A stretch of DNA of 64,000 bases, from positions 18,390 to 82,389 of the forward strand of contig WHTM01000021.1 of assembly GCA_009377755.1 (NCBI GenBank). Direction: 5' to 3'. Under the pieces are notes generated by a model, which worked only from the letters and a program-made list of their open reading frames with translations, was not told where the DNA came from and made no database searches. The DNA comes from Hyphomicrobiales bacterium (lineage in GTDB: Bacteria; Pseudomonadota; Alphaproteobacteria; Rhizobiales; Xanthobacteraceae). The translations under genes and the position numbers were made by a program. The number at the start of each line of letters is the position of its first letter. Within the stretch, counting starts at the first letter, position 1. This document shows positions 9,701 through 18,606 of this stretch, piece after piece.

Positions 9701-9946
9701 ATGGCCTTTTCACCGATGGCCGCCCGGCGGCCGTTCTTCCGCCGCCGCAAGACCTGTCCGTTCACCGGCGCCAACGCGCCCAAGATCGACTACAAGGACG
9801 TGCGGCTGTTGCAGCGCTATGTATCCGAGCGCGGCAAAATCGTGCCGAGCCGGATCACCGCAGTCTCGGCGAAGAAGCAGCGCGAGCTGGCGCAGGCAAT
9901 CAAGCGCGCCCGTTTCCTTGGGCTGCTGCCCTACGTCATCCGTTAA
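9701..9946 (+). CDS. rpsR: Small ribosomal subunit protein bS18
   Basis: This is an 81-residue basic protein with [10 protein letters not shown] near the N-terminus and the core [25 protein letters not shown] followed by [22 protein letters not shown] residues, all diagnostic of S18. The start ATG 9701 is immediately downstream of rpsF, so translation is probably coupled. It binds 16S rRNA with S6 on the small-subunit platform. Confidence 0.97.
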   Translation: MAFSPMAARRPFFRRRKTCPFTGANAPKIDYKDVRLLQRYVSERGKIVPSRITAVSAKKQRELAQAIKRARFLGLLPYVIR

Positions 9947-9960
9947 CTGGCGGACGAACG

Positions 9961-10036
9961 ACAGACGACGGAGGACAGAAAAAGAATTCGGCAGCGAACG
10001 GCAGGCTCTTTCTGTCGTCCGTCGTCGGTCTTCTGT
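9961..10036 (+). repeat. REP-like inverted repeat after rpsR
   Basis: An arm with GACGACGGAGGACAGAAA starting near 9964 is mirrored by CTTTCTGTCGTCCGTCGTC ending near 10026, with imperfect extension outward on both sides. It lies between rpsR and the DUF2232 gene and could form a long stem that slows or ends transcription. There is no T-run directly after it, so a classical terminator is doubtful; a dispersed palindromic repeat is more likely. Confidence 0.55.
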
Positions 10037-10134
10037 TCTCCGATCATGGTTGGGACGGACACCGATCCGTCTCTAACCGCGACCCGCGCGCGGCCGAACC
10101 GGCCATCGCGGATCCGATGCGGGACAGCTGACGA

Positions 10135-11100
10135 ATGGCGTATATCGCACTCATAGGACTTGGTGCCGGCGCAGCCTCGGCGATGCTGTTCGCGTCTGTC
10201 GCCTCCGGATCGCTGATTTCGATCCTGCTGTTCTACCTGGCACCGCTGCCGATCCTGATCGCTGCGCTTGGCTGGAGTCACTGGGCGGCGCTGATCGCCG
10301 CACTCGCCGCCGCCGCGGGCCTGACGGCGGCGCTAGGAGGCTATTTCTTCTTTGCGTTCCTGTTCGGTGTCGGCCTGCCCGCCTGGTGGCTCGGCTATCT
10401 GGCGCTGCTTGCGCGATCCGGTCCGACAGGCGATCTCGACTGGTATCCGCTCGGGCGCATTGTCTTGTGGGCAGCGATCTTCGGGACCCTGGTCGTCGTC
10501 GCTGCTATTCCGACGCTGGGCCCTGACGAGGAGACGTTCCGGGCGACGCTCCGGAATGGCTTCGAGCGCATCGTTCGCGCGCAAGGCCAGACCCCGGCGC
10601 CGCCCCCCCGCAGCGGCGATGCAGAAACGACCGGCCGGCTGATCGATTTTCTCGTCGGCGTCATCCCGCCCGCTGCCGCCGTCTTATCCACCGTGATCAA
10701 TCTGATCGATCTGTGGCTGGCCGGTCGGATCGTGCGGCTGTCCGGCCGGCTGTCGCGCCCTTGGCCAGATCTCGCCGAAATACGGCTGCCTCCGATCACC
10801 CCGCTGCTGCTCGCCGCCGGCGTCGTCGGCTGTTTCGTACCCGGTTTGCTCGGGATCATGGCCGGCGTGTTCGTGGCGACCCTCCTGGTGATTTACGCCA
10901 TGACCGGACTGGCGGTCCTGCACTTCATCACGCGCGGCATGACGAGCCGCGGGCTCCTGCTCGGCGGAACCTATACCGCGCTCCTCGTCTTCGGCTGGCC
11001 GGTGCTGCTGATGACGCTGTTCGGCCTGGTCGATGCGGCCGTCGATCTGCGCAACCGAACCGCCCGCAGGGGCGGCCCGCCAAGCTCCCCAATCACATGA
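10135..11100 (+). CDS. DUF2232 multispanning membrane protein
   Basis: This is a 321-residue, strongly hydrophobic protein with about eight predicted membrane helices, starting MAYIALIGLGAG at ATG 10135. The only long polar stretch is near residues 140-165 (PAPPPRSGDAE). Its position between rpsR and rplI is the known location of the DUF2232 family in Rhizobiales, which supports the call. The family has no established biochemical function; some relatives of this fold resemble substrate-binding membrane components. It is probably cotranscribed with rplI 42 bp downstream. Confidence 0.85.
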   Translation: MAYIALIGLGAGAASAMLFASVASGSLISILLFYLAPLPILIAALGWSHWAALIAALAAAAGLTAALGGYFFFAFLFGVGLPAWWLGYLALLARSGPTGDLDWYPLGRIVLWAAIFGTLVVVAAIPTLGPDEETFRATLRNGFERIVRAQGQTPAPPPRSGDAETTGRLIDFLVGVIPPAAAVLSTVINLIDLWLAGRIVRLSGRLSRPWPDLAEIRLPPITPLLLAAGVVGCFVPGLLGIMAGVFVATLLVIYAMTGLAVLHFITRGMTSRGLLLGGTYTALLVFGWPVLLMTLFGLVDAAVDLRNRTARRGGPPSSPIT

Positions 11101-11142
11101 TCCAATGCCAATAGAACTTTGATTTACAATGGAGACTATCAA

Positions 11143-11757
11143 ATGGAAGTGATCCTGCTCGAACGCATCACCAAGCTTGGCCAAATGGGCGACGTGGTCC
11201 GCGTCAAGGACGGCTTTGGGCGCAATTTTCTGCTGCCGCAGGGCAAGGCGTTGCGCGCCACCGACGAGAACCGGGCCCGCTTCGGCTCGATGAAAGCCGA
11301 ACTGGAAGCCCGCAACCTCGAGCGCCGCGGGGAAGCCGTGCAGGTGGCGGACAAGCTCAACGGCAAGAGCTTCGTCGTTCTGCGTCAGGCTGCGGAAACG
11401 GGACAGCTCTACGGTTCGGTTTCCAGCCGAGACATCGTCACCCTGCTCGACGACAAAGGATTCATGGTGGAGCGTGCGCAGATCCTGCTGAACGCCCCGA
11501 TCAAGACCATCGGCATGCATCCGGTACCGGTAGCCCTCCATCCCGAAGTGGAAGCCTCCATCACCGTCACCGTCGCCCGCAGCGCCGACGAGGCGGAGCG
11601 GTTGGCGCGCGGCGAGGAGGTGCTGGGGCGGCGCGAGGAGGAAGAGGACGAACAGCCTGCCCAGGAAGCCGAGGCCGTTGCGGCCGACGAGTTCTTCGAG
11701 CCGGGGGCGGAGGCAGCCAAGCGCGGCGCCGAGGCGGACGACGCCGGCAACAGCTAA
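11143..11757 (+). CDS. rplI: Large ribosomal subunit protein bL9
   Basis: This is a 204-residue protein from ATG 11143, giving [32 protein letters not shown], the invariant L9 N-terminal domain, with a GGAG site upstream. A connecting helix and a C-terminal RNA-binding domain ([25 protein letters not shown]) follow to about residue 150. The last 50 residues are an acidic Glu/Ala-rich tail, longer than E. coli L9 (149 residues) and usual for alphaproteobacteria. L9 stabilises the L1 stalk base. Confidence 0.97.
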   Translation: MEVILLERITKLGQMGDVVRVKDGFGRNFLLPQGKALRATDENRARFGSMKAELEARNLERRGEAVQVADKLNGKSFVVLRQAAETGQLYGSVSSRDIVTLLDDKGFMVERAQILLNAPIKTIGMHPVPVALHPEVEASITVTVARSADEAERLARGEEVLGRREEEEDEQPAQEAEAVAADEFFEPGAEAAKRGAEADDAGNS

Positions 11758-12127
11758 TTGCCGGCGGCGGGTGCATTACGCGGCGGCGTGCTGCCCGTCA
11801 CCGTCGAATCCGCGTCGCGGGACGCCGGACCGGACCGGTTCTCGCCGAGTCCAACTTGGGCGCCCTGGGCTTGGCGAAGCGCCGTGGCGCGGCGCGGGCC
11901 GAACCATTCGGCTGATGAGGCGAGCCCGATCCCGCGTCTTGCCGCGCGCCGGCCGCATGGGAACAGTCGATCCAAAGCATTGCTCGGTCCGCAAGACTTT
12001 GTTTTAATTGGGGTGGTCCGCTTGGCCGCACCGCCGTCGCCGGTGACACGGGCGACAAAATTGATCGCGGCGGCCTGTGGACATGATTATGCTAAGGGCC
12101 GATGTGCCATTGACGTAGGGGCGTGCG
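11758..12127. other. Intergenic region, rplI to cfa
   Basis: This is 370 bp without a supported gene. It holds GC-rich sequence and, near 12061-12096, TTGATC and a TATGCT-like box that might form part of a cfa promoter, though the spacing is not ideal. No protein signature was recognised in any frame. Confidence 0.4.
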
Positions 12128-13378
12128 ATGGACCGGTTGCTTCGGTTTGTCATGACCCGCTTCATCCGGCGTGGCGACCTGCGGATCACGACCGCGCGCG
12201 GGGCAACATTTCGATTCGGCGACAGGACGGGAAAGCCCATTGCGGTTCGCTTCACGACCTCCGCCGCACAACGGCAGGTCCTGCTGCACCCCGAGCTGAA
12301 GCTCGGAGAGTGCTACATGGACGGCACCTTCATCGTCGAAGACGGCACGATTGCCGATTTCCTCGCGCTCGCGATGGGTCAATCGCCGGCCGGACCGGAC
12401 TGGGAACGTCCGCTGCATATTGTACGCTACCTCAAACGTCGCGTTGAGCAGTTCAATCCACCCTCGCGGGCGCGCCGTAACGTGGCACACCACTACGACC
12501 TTGATGGCCGGCTTTATTCGCTCTTCCTCGATGCCGACCGGCAGTACAGCTGCGCCTATTTCGAGGATCCCGAGCAGTTGCTGGACGATGCCCAGCTCGC
12601 CAAGAAGCGGCATCTCGGCGCGAAGCTCCTGCTCAAGCCCGGGCAGCGCGTCCTCGACATCGGCTGCGGCTGGGGCGGCCTGGCGCTCTACATTGCCGAA
12701 ATGAACGGTGCAAACGTCGTCGGCATCACGCTGTCGCAAGAGCAACTCCGCATCGCCCGTGCGCGCGCGGCGGAAAGGAGCGTAGCCGGAACCGCCGAGT
12801 TCCGGCTGCAGGATTACCGCGAGGTCGAAAAAGGATTCGACCGCATCGTCTCGGTCGGAATGTTCGAGCATGTCGGCGTCGGCTTCTACGACGCCTTCTT
12901 CCGCAAATGTGCGGAAGTGCTCAACGACGACGGCGTGATCGTGCTGCATTCGATCGGCCGATCCGAAGGGCCGGGGACGACCAATCCGTGGATCGCCAAG
13001 TACATCTTCCCGGGCGGCTATATTCCGGCCCTGTCGGAGGTTCTGCCGGCGATCGAAAGATCGGGGCTCCTGGTCAACGATATCGAGATCCTGCGCCTGC
13101 ACTACGCCGAGACGCTGAAGGCCTGGCGCGACCGCTTTATGGCTCACCGCGAGGAGGCGGAGCGCATTTACGACCCGCGCTTCGTGCGGATGTGGGAGTT
13201 CTACCTCGCTTCGTCCGAGATGGCGTTCCGCGAGCAGGCGATGATGGTGTTCCAGATCCAGATCACCAAGCGCCAGGGGATCGTGCCGATCACGCGCGAC
13301 TATGTCGGCCAGGAAGAGGCGCGGCTGCGCGCCATCGAGGGCGGCCAGCGCCCGCCGCTGCGGCTCGCGGGGGAGTAA
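12128..13378 (+). CDS. cfa: Cyclopropane-fatty-acyl-phospholipid synthase
   Basis: This is a 416-residue SAM-dependent enzyme that methylenates double bonds of membrane phospholipid acyl chains. An N-terminal lipid-binding region (LGECYMDGTF) precedes the Rossmann methyltransferase domain with motif I VLDIGCGWGG at about residues 175-184. The QYSCAYFEDPEQLLDDAQ segment, GITLSQEQ, and FDRIVSVGMFEHVG motifs are typical CFAS signatures. ATG 12128 follows an AGGGG-type site. It lies alone between rplI and dnaB. In relatives the gene is induced in stationary phase or under acid stress; no specific promoter was identified here. Confidence 0.93.
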   Translation: MDRLLRFVMTRFIRRGDLRITTARGATFRFGDRTGKPIAVRFTTSAAQRQVLLHPELKLGECYMDGTFIVEDGTIADFLALAMGQSPAGPDWERPLHIVRYLKRRVEQFNPPSRARRNVAHHYDLDGRLYSLFLDADRQYSCAYFEDPEQLLDDAQLAKKRHLGAKLLLKPGQRVLDIGCGWGGLALYIAEMNGANVVGITLSQEQLRIARARAAERSVAGTAEFRLQDYREVEKGFDRIVSVGMFEHVGVGFYDAFFRKCAEVLNDDGVIVLHSIGRSEGPGTTNPWIAKYIFPGGYIPALSEVLPAIERSGLLVNDIEILRLHYAETLKAWRDRFMAHREEAERIYDPRFVRMWEFYLASSEMAFREQAMMVFQIQITKRQGIVPITRDYVGQEEARLRAIEGGQRPPLRLAGE

Positions 13379-13401
13379 TGCGATCGCGACGCACCTCCGC
13401 T

Positions 13402-13498
13402 GTCGTCCTCACGAAGGCGGGGACCCAGTAATCCGAGACGTTTGTGATTCATTGAGGGGACGCGGCGTACTGGGTCCCCTGCATTCGCAGGGGACGAC
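13402..13498. repeat. REP-like palindromic element between cfa and dnaB
   Basis: GTCGTCCTCACGAAGGCGGG GACCCAGTA on the left is mirrored by TACTGGGTCCCC and GGGGACGAC on the right, forming a long imperfect hairpin of about 97 bp. Elements of the form GTC(G/A)TCC...GCGGGGACCCA are widespread between genes in Bradyrhizobium-like genomes. It is likely a non-coding dispersed repeat and may act as a terminator or mRNA-stability hairpin for cfa. Confidence 0.65.
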
Positions 13499-13664
13499 GG
13501 CTCCGGGCAGGCGCCGGCGCAACCCGTCAAGCGAATTCCGATATTCCTGCGTCGCGCACAGCGACGTTGTGAATAGTGGCACCAACCGCCCGCCGGGCCA
13601 ATTTCGCCTCCGGCGACCGTGCTATGCCCACATCCGCCACATTGGTCAGCCTAGCAACGGTCTC

Positions 13665-15167
13665 ATGGCACTGCTTGATTCGGCCGCGCGCAAGCCGGCC
13701 CTCGATCCGACTCCGTCCTACCGCACCGCCCCGCATAACATCGAGGCGGAGCAGGCGCTGCTGGGCGCCATCCTGGTCAACAACGAGGCGTATTATCGGG
13801 TCTCCGACTTTCTCGAGCCGCAGCACTTCTTCGAGCCGATCCACCAGAAGATCTACGAGGTGGCGGCGAGCCTGATCCGCGCCGGCAAGCTCGCGACGCC
13901 GATCACGCTGAAGACCTTCCTGCCGCCGGACGCCGATATCGCCGGCCTGACGCCGAGCCAGTACCTGGCCCGGCTCGCGGCGGAGGCCACCACGATCATC
14001 AATGCCTCCGACTACGGACGCACCGTCTACGATCTTGCACTGCGCCGCGCGCTGATCGTCATCGGCGAGGACCTGGTCAACGAGGCTTTCGACGCGCCGG
14101 TGGAGTCCGCGCCGCGCGACCAGATCGAGGAGGCCGAGCGGCGGCTCTACGAGCTTGCCGAAACCGGCCGCTACGACGGGGGATTCCGGCGCTTCGCCCA
14201 GGCGCTGACCACAGCCGTCGACATGGCCGCCCGCGCCTATCAGCGAGACGGAAAGCTGTCGGGGCTGGCCACCGGCCTCGACGATCTCGACCGCATCATG
14301 GGCGGATTGCAGCCGTCCGACCTGGTGATCCTCGCCGGCCGCCCCGGCATGGGCAAGACCGCGCTCGCCACCAACGTCGGCTACAACGTCGCCAAGGCGT
14401 GGCAGGGCGAGGTCGGCGCCGACGGCCACATGAAAACCGTCAACGGCGGGATCGTCGGCTTCTTCTCGCTGGAAATGTCGGCGGAACAGCTCGCCACCCG
14501 TATCATCGCCGAGCAGACCGAGATTCCGTCCAGCCGAATCCGCCGCGGCGGCATCACCGAGACGGACTTCGAGCGCATCAAGGACATCTCGATCGACATG
14601 CAGAACCTGCCGTTCTACGTGGACGAGACCGGCGGCCTGTCGATCGCGCAACTCGCGGCGCGCGCACGCCGTCTGAAGCGCCAGCGCGGCCTCGATTTGC
14701 TAATCGTCGACTATCTGCAACTGCTCCAGGGATCGAGCCGCCGCGCGAGCGAAGGGCGGGTCCAGGAAATCACGGAAATCACCACCAATCTCAAAGCGTT
14801 ATCGAAGGAACTTAACGTCCCGATCCTGGCGCTTTCGCAGTTGTCGCGGCAGGTCGAGAGCCGCGAGGACAAGCGCCCGCAGCTGTCCGACCTACGTGAA
14901 TCAGGCTCGATCGAGCAGGACGCCGACGTGGTGATGTTCGTGTTCCGCGAGGAGTACTATCACCAGATGCGCAAGCCGTCGGAAGCGAACCGCGAGAAGT
15001 TCGCCGAATGGCTGGCCGAGGCCGACAAACACCACGGCAGGGCCGAGGTCATCATCGGCAAGCAGCGGCACGGTCCGACCGGCACCGTCGAACTGCAATT
15101 CGATGCGCAGGTGACGCGCTTCTCCAACCTCGCGCGCGAGGACAGCGTGCCGGTACGGATCGACTAG
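13665..15167 (+). CDS. dnaB: Replicative DNA helicase DnaB
   Basis: This is a 500-residue hexameric helicase that unwinds DNA at the replication fork. The start ATG 13665 gives MALLDSAARK and the conserved N-terminal PHNIEAEQALLGAIL; an open frame further upstream runs through the REP element and is not coding. The RecA-like domain has Walker A GRPGMGKTAL, FFSLEMSAEQL, Walker B LLIVDYLQLLQG, and ALSQLSRQVE with DLRESGSIEQDAD. The C-terminal KQRHGPTGTVEL is also typical. There is no intein. Confidence 0.97.
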   Translation: MALLDSAARKPALDPTPSYRTAPHNIEAEQALLGAILVNNEAYYRVSDFLEPQHFFEPIHQKIYEVAASLIRAGKLATPITLKTFLPPDADIAGLTPSQYLARLAAEATTIINASDYGRTVYDLALRRALIVIGEDLVNEAFDAPVESAPRDQIEEAERRLYELAETGRYDGGFRRFAQALTTAVDMAARAYQRDGKLSGLATGLDDLDRIMGGLQPSDLVILAGRPGMGKTALATNVGYNVAKAWQGEVGADGHMKTVNGGIVGFFSLEMSAEQLATRIIAEQTEIPSSRIRRGGITETDFERIKDISIDMQNLPFYVDETGGLSIAQLAARARRLKRQRGLDLLIVDYLQLLQGSSRRASEGRVQEITEITTNLKALSKELNVPILALSQLSRQVESREDKRPQLSDLRESGSIEQDADVVMFVFREEYYHQMRKPSEANREKFAEWLAEADKHHGRAEVIIGKQRHGPTGTVELQFDAQVTRFSNLAREDSVPVRID

Positions 15168-15223
15168 GTCTACCGGGCCCCGGCGCTGACCGGCCCGGTA
15201 GGGGCGACGCACATGCCTCGCCC

Positions 15224-15424
15224 CTACTTCGGACCTTGATGTACCTTCAGAAAGTCGTCCAGGAACTCGGATACCGGAGCGACGCCGGTCACGAGCAGAT
15301 GATCTCGGGCGCGAGTGCAGGCGACATAAAGCAGGTGTCGCTCGAGGCTGTCGGTGAAGGTATCGGCGATACGAAAGTCCATCAGTTCGTTCAGTTTCAC
15401 CGTTTGAAGGTCGGCATCGCCAAC
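15224..15424 (-). pseudogene. C-terminal remnant of a UvrD/PcrA-type helicase
   Basis: The reverse strand between an in-frame TGA at 15425-15427 and the TAG at 15224-15226 reads a 66-residue fragment containing ERHLLYVACTRARDHLLVTG. This matches superfamily-1 helicase motif VI (LLYVALTRAR-type). No N-terminal helicase domains are present in the window and there is no reasonable start codon, so this is the 3' stump of a deleted gene. The region up to alr shows no other homology. The identification rests on one motif but that motif is strong. Confidence 0.6.
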
Positions 15425-15582
15425 TCACACCCGGAACACCCTTCATCACCTCCCCAGGTGACCGTTCAAGACTCGGAGCGCCGCAACGGTCCCGGTTCTG
15501 CAGCGCATCACTTCGTGCTGTGCTGCGCCGGAACACACATCAACCGCTTGACCGCCCCCCCGCCGCACGCCACACCCCAATC

Positions 15583-16827
15583 ATGGCCAGCATGCCCGCC
15601 AGCGATCCGGACCTACCGCCCGACCAGGCCGCAACGCAGCCGGCCGGGGCCGAATGCACGCCTGACATGGGTAGCTGCTTGCGCATCGATCTCGGCGCGA
15701 TCGCCGCCAATTGGCGCACCCTCACCTCCCGCGCCACCCCCGTCGAATGCGCGGCCGTGGTCAAGGCGGACGCCTACGGCTGCGGCATCGAGCCGGTCAC
15801 GCGCGTGCTGGCGGCAGCCGGCTGCAATACGTTCTTCGTGGCCGATCTGATCGAGGCGCGCAGGGTCCGGTCTATTGCACCGGAGGCGGCGATCTACGTC
15901 CTCAACGGGCTTTTGCCGGGAACACCCAGTGCGTACGCGGAGATCTACGCCCGGCCTGTGATCGGCAGCCTCGTCGAGTTCGCCGAATGGGATACGTTCT
16001 GTGCCGCGCGCGGCTGGCACGGCGGAGCGGCGCTGCACGTGGACACCGGCATGAACCGCTTGGGAATTAACCCGCAGGAAGCGGCCGCGCTCGGCGCCAG
16101 GGTCGCGCAGACCGAGCGGCACGGCGTCACCCTGCTGATGAGCCACCTCGCCTGCGCCGATGTCCCCGAACATCCCCTGAACGATCGGCAAATCCGGTTG
16201 TTCCGGGAAGTCCGCAGCCATTTTCGCGGCATTTCCGCTTCGCTCGCCAATTCATCCGGCGTGTTTCTCGCTGATTCCACCCATTGCGACATGGTCCGCC
16301 CCGGCCTTGCCCTTTACGGCGCCAACCCGACGCCCTGCCGCACCAACCCGATGCGGCCGGTGGTCGAGTTGACGGCGCGCGTCGTCCAGATCCGCAGCGT
16401 CGCGCGCGGCGAGCCGCTCGGTTATGGCGCCGCCTGGACAGCGTCGCAGCTCACGCGGGTGGCGATCGTCGCCGCCGGCTATGCGGACGGCTACGCCCGC
16501 GCCAACGGTGCCGTCGATGGCGGCGCCGGCGCGGAGGCCCTGGTGGCGGGCAGGCGATGCCCCGTCGTCGGGCGCGTGTCGATGGATCTCCTGGCAGTCG
16601 ACATCACCGACCTCCCCGAGCAGACCGCACACCGCGGCGATTGGGTGACGCTGATCGGCGGCGAGATCACGCTTGATGAGGTCGCCGCGATCGGCGGCCT
16701 GATTTCCTATGAGATGCTGACCGGGCTTGGACGCCGGCATACCCGCCTCTACATCGAGCCGCAGGCGGATGCCAAGCCGGATGACACGCCGACACTGCGC
16801 AGCCGCCGCGCGCGGCGTGCGCGCTAG
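15583..16827 (+). CDS. alr: Alanine racemase
   Basis: This 414-residue PLP enzyme makes D-alanine for peptidoglycan. The PLP lysine is in AAVVKADAYGCG and the second catalytic base, a Tyr, is in EPLGYGAAW. The motifs HVDTGMNRLG, LMSHLACAD, and VVGRVSMDLLAVDIT are all family signatures. The start is uncertain: ATG 15583 (MASMPASDP) leaves about 30 non-conserved residues before the core LRIDLGAIAANW, and ATG 15667 (MGSCLRIDLG) would be closer to the usual length. The frame ends directly beside a palindromic element at 16831. Confidence 0.94.
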   Translation: MASMPASDPDLPPDQAATQPAGAECTPDMGSCLRIDLGAIAANWRTLTSRATPVECAAVVKADAYGCGIEPVTRVLAAAGCNTFFVADLIEARRVRSIAPEAAIYVLNGLLPGTPSAYAEIYARPVIGSLVEFAEWDTFCAARGWHGGAALHVDTGMNRLGINPQEAAALGARVAQTERHGVTLLMSHLACADVPEHPLNDRQIRLFREVRSHFRGISASLANSSGVFLADSTHCDMVRPGLALYGANPTPCRTNPMRPVVELTARVVQIRSVARGEPLGYGAAWTASQLTRVAIVAAGYADGYARANGAVDGGAGAEALVAGRRCPVVGRVSMDLLAVDITDLPEQTAHRGDWVTLIGGEITLDEVAAIGGLISYEMLTGLGRRHTRLYIEPQADAKPDDTPTLRSRRARRAR

Positions 16828-16830
16828 ACT

Positions 16831-16900
16831 TGTGGTGGTTCAGAAGTTCGCTCTATTCTTACCGCGAGTCCGGGAAGCGAACTTTCTGAACCAAACCACA
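16831..16900. repeat. Imperfect inverted repeat just after alr
   Basis: The arm TGTGGTGGTTCAGAAGTTCG (16831-16850) is mirrored by AGCGAACTTTCTGAACCAAA at 16876-16895 with the outer ACCACA to 16900, around a 23-base loop. It starts four bases after the alr stop codon, which itself lies in a CTAG. It could be an alr terminator or a further, diverged member of the CTAG-bounded family found at 16918. Confidence 0.55.
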
Positions 16901-16917
16901 CGAGAATCATGGAGTTG

Positions 16918-16992
16918 CTAGTGTCCTTTCGAATCCGAATTTCGCTCAGAGGGTGCTGCAAGATCAAGCGAGCTTCGGATTCGGGACACTAG
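16918..16992. mobile_element. 75-bp CTAG-bounded palindromic miniature element
   Basis: CTAG at both ends encloses arms CTAGTGTCCTTTCGAATCCG (16918-16937) and TTCGGATTCGGGACACTAG (16974-16992), with inner TTTCGCT/AGCGAG also pairing. The size, CTAG ends and inner TTCGC match the two elements in the sigma factor pseudogene at 38121 and 38211. It has no coding capacity. The CTAG boundary with a central TA fits the TA target duplication of IS630/Tc1-type transposases, so it may be a MITE mobilised in trans; that assignment is inference. Confidence 0.6.
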
Positions 16993-17009
16993 CGCGCGTT
17001 CCTCGCACC

Positions 17010-18434
17010 ATGGCCCGCCGCAACCAGCAAAGCTTCGTCTGCCAGAACTGCGGCGCCGCCTACAACCGCTGGCAGGGCAAATGCGACTCCTGCGGCGAAT
17101 GGAACACGCTGACCGAGGAAAGCGCCGGCGGGGTCCAGGCCGCGCCGATACCCGGCCGTCCGGCGCGCAAAGGCCGCGTGTTTGCGCTGGAGCCGCTGAC
17201 CGGCGACACCCACGAAGCGCCGCGCCTGCCCTCCGGCATTGCCGAGCTCGACCGGGTGATCGGCGGCGGCTTCGTCCGCGGCTCGGTCCTGCTGGTCGGA
17301 GGCGATCCCGGCATCGGCAAATCGACGTTGCTGGTCCAGGCCGCCGCGTTGCTGTCCGGCGCCGGACATCGCACGGTCTATATTTCCGGCGAGGAGGCGG
17401 TAGCACAGGTCCGGCTGCGCGCCGAGCGGCTCGACCTGGCTCATATGCCGGTTGAGCTCGCTGCCGAGACATCGATTGAAGACATTATCGCAACCCTCTC
17501 ACATGGTAAGATTCCTCGTCTCATCATCATCGACTCGATCCAGACCATGTGGACCGACTCGATCGATTCCGCCCCGGGTACGGTGACCCAGGTTCGCGGT
17601 TCCGCGCAGGCGCTGATCCGCTTCGCCAAGCGCGCCGGCTGCGCCGTGATCCTGGTCGGGCACGTCACCAAGGACGGACAGATCGCAGGCCCCCGCGTGG
17701 TCGAGCACATGGTCGACGCCGTGCTCTCGTTCGAGGGCGACGGCGCACACCAGTTCCGCATCCTGCGCGCGGTGAAGAACCGGTTTGGCCCCACCGACGA
17801 GATCGGCGTCTTCGAAATGACCGGCGCCGGCCTGCGCGAGGTCGCCAATCCGTCGGAGCTGTTTCTATCCGAGCGCGACCTCGGTAGTCCCGGTACCGCG
17901 GTGTTCGCCGGCATCGAAGGCACGCGGCCGCTCCTGGTGGAAATCCAGGCGCTGGCGGCGCCGACCTCGCTCGGGACGCCGCGCCGCGCCGTGGTCGGCT
18001 GGGATTCGAGCCGGCTGGCGATGGTGCTCGCGGTGCTGGAAGCGCATTGCGGGGTGCGTCTCTCCGGTCATGACGTCTATCTCAACGTCGCAGGCGGCCT
18101 GCGCATCCAGGAGCCGGCCGCCGATCTTGCGGCCGCCGCGGCGCTTGTCTCGTCCCTGGCCAATGCGCCGCTGCCGGCGGACGCTGTATACTTCGGCGAG
18201 GTATCGCTGTCCGGCGCTGTCCGCCCGGTGCCGCAGGCCGCGGCCCGCTTAAAGGAGGCGGCCAAGCTCGGCTTCGCCCGTGCGGTCGTCCCCGACGCGG
18301 CACGCAGCGACGCGACCGCGGAACCGGCGATGGCACTCTCGACCATCCGGAGCCTCGCCGACCTCGTCTCCGACATCGCCGCCAAGGGCAAGCCGCGAGG
18401 CAACCAACCTGTGCGATTCCGAGAAGACGGATGA
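17010..18434 (+). CDS. radA: DNA repair protein RadA
   Basis: This is a 474-residue RecA-family ATPase that promotes branch migration in recombination. The start ATG 17010 (MARRNQQSFVCQNCG) places the zinc finger first: CQNCGAAYNRWQGKCDSCGEW. Walker A GGDPGIGKSTL, YISGEEAVAQVRLRAERL, the RadA-specific KNRFGPTDEIGVFEM and the C-terminal Lon-protease-like domain with GEVSLSGAVRPV follow. An upstream frame from 16953 would run through the palindromic element and is unlikely. Confidence 0.96.
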   Translation: MARRNQQSFVCQNCGAAYNRWQGKCDSCGEWNTLTEESAGGVQAAPIPGRPARKGRVFALEPLTGDTHEAPRLPSGIAELDRVIGGGFVRGSVLLVGGDPGIGKSTLLVQAAALLSGAGHRTVYISGEEAVAQVRLRAERLDLAHMPVELAAETSIEDIIATLSHGKIPRLIIIDSIQTMWTDSIDSAPGTVTQVRGSAQALIRFAKRAGCAVILVGHVTKDGQIAGPRVVEHMVDAVLSFEGDGAHQFRILRAVKNRFGPTDEIGVFEMTGAGLREVANPSELFLSERDLGSPGTAVFAGIEGTRPLLVEIQALAAPTSLGTPRRAVVGWDSSRLAMVLAVLEAHCGVRLSGHDVYLNVAGGLRIQEPAADLAAAAALVSSLANAPLPADAVYFGEVSLSGAVRPVPQAAARLKEAAKLGFARAVVPDAARSDATAEPAMALSTIRSLADLVSDIAAKGKPRGNQPVRFREDG

Positions 18435-18606
18435 CGCCGCGGACCGGTCCGGCTATACACGGTCGCGATAATAGATTCTCCGCATCCGCCGACGCATTCG
18501 GCTTGCCCAACGGCTGGCCCAGGCGTCAGCCTGGATCGTCGCCGGTTCGACGATTCGCGTGAAGGCTTAACCCACCGAGGGACACGAGCGCGGCCGAAAA
18601 ACATCC

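Noticed and set aside
13302..13664. Upstream extension of dnaB
   Set aside because: It passes through a REP palindrome and has no similarity to the DnaB N-terminus, which begins properly at 13665.
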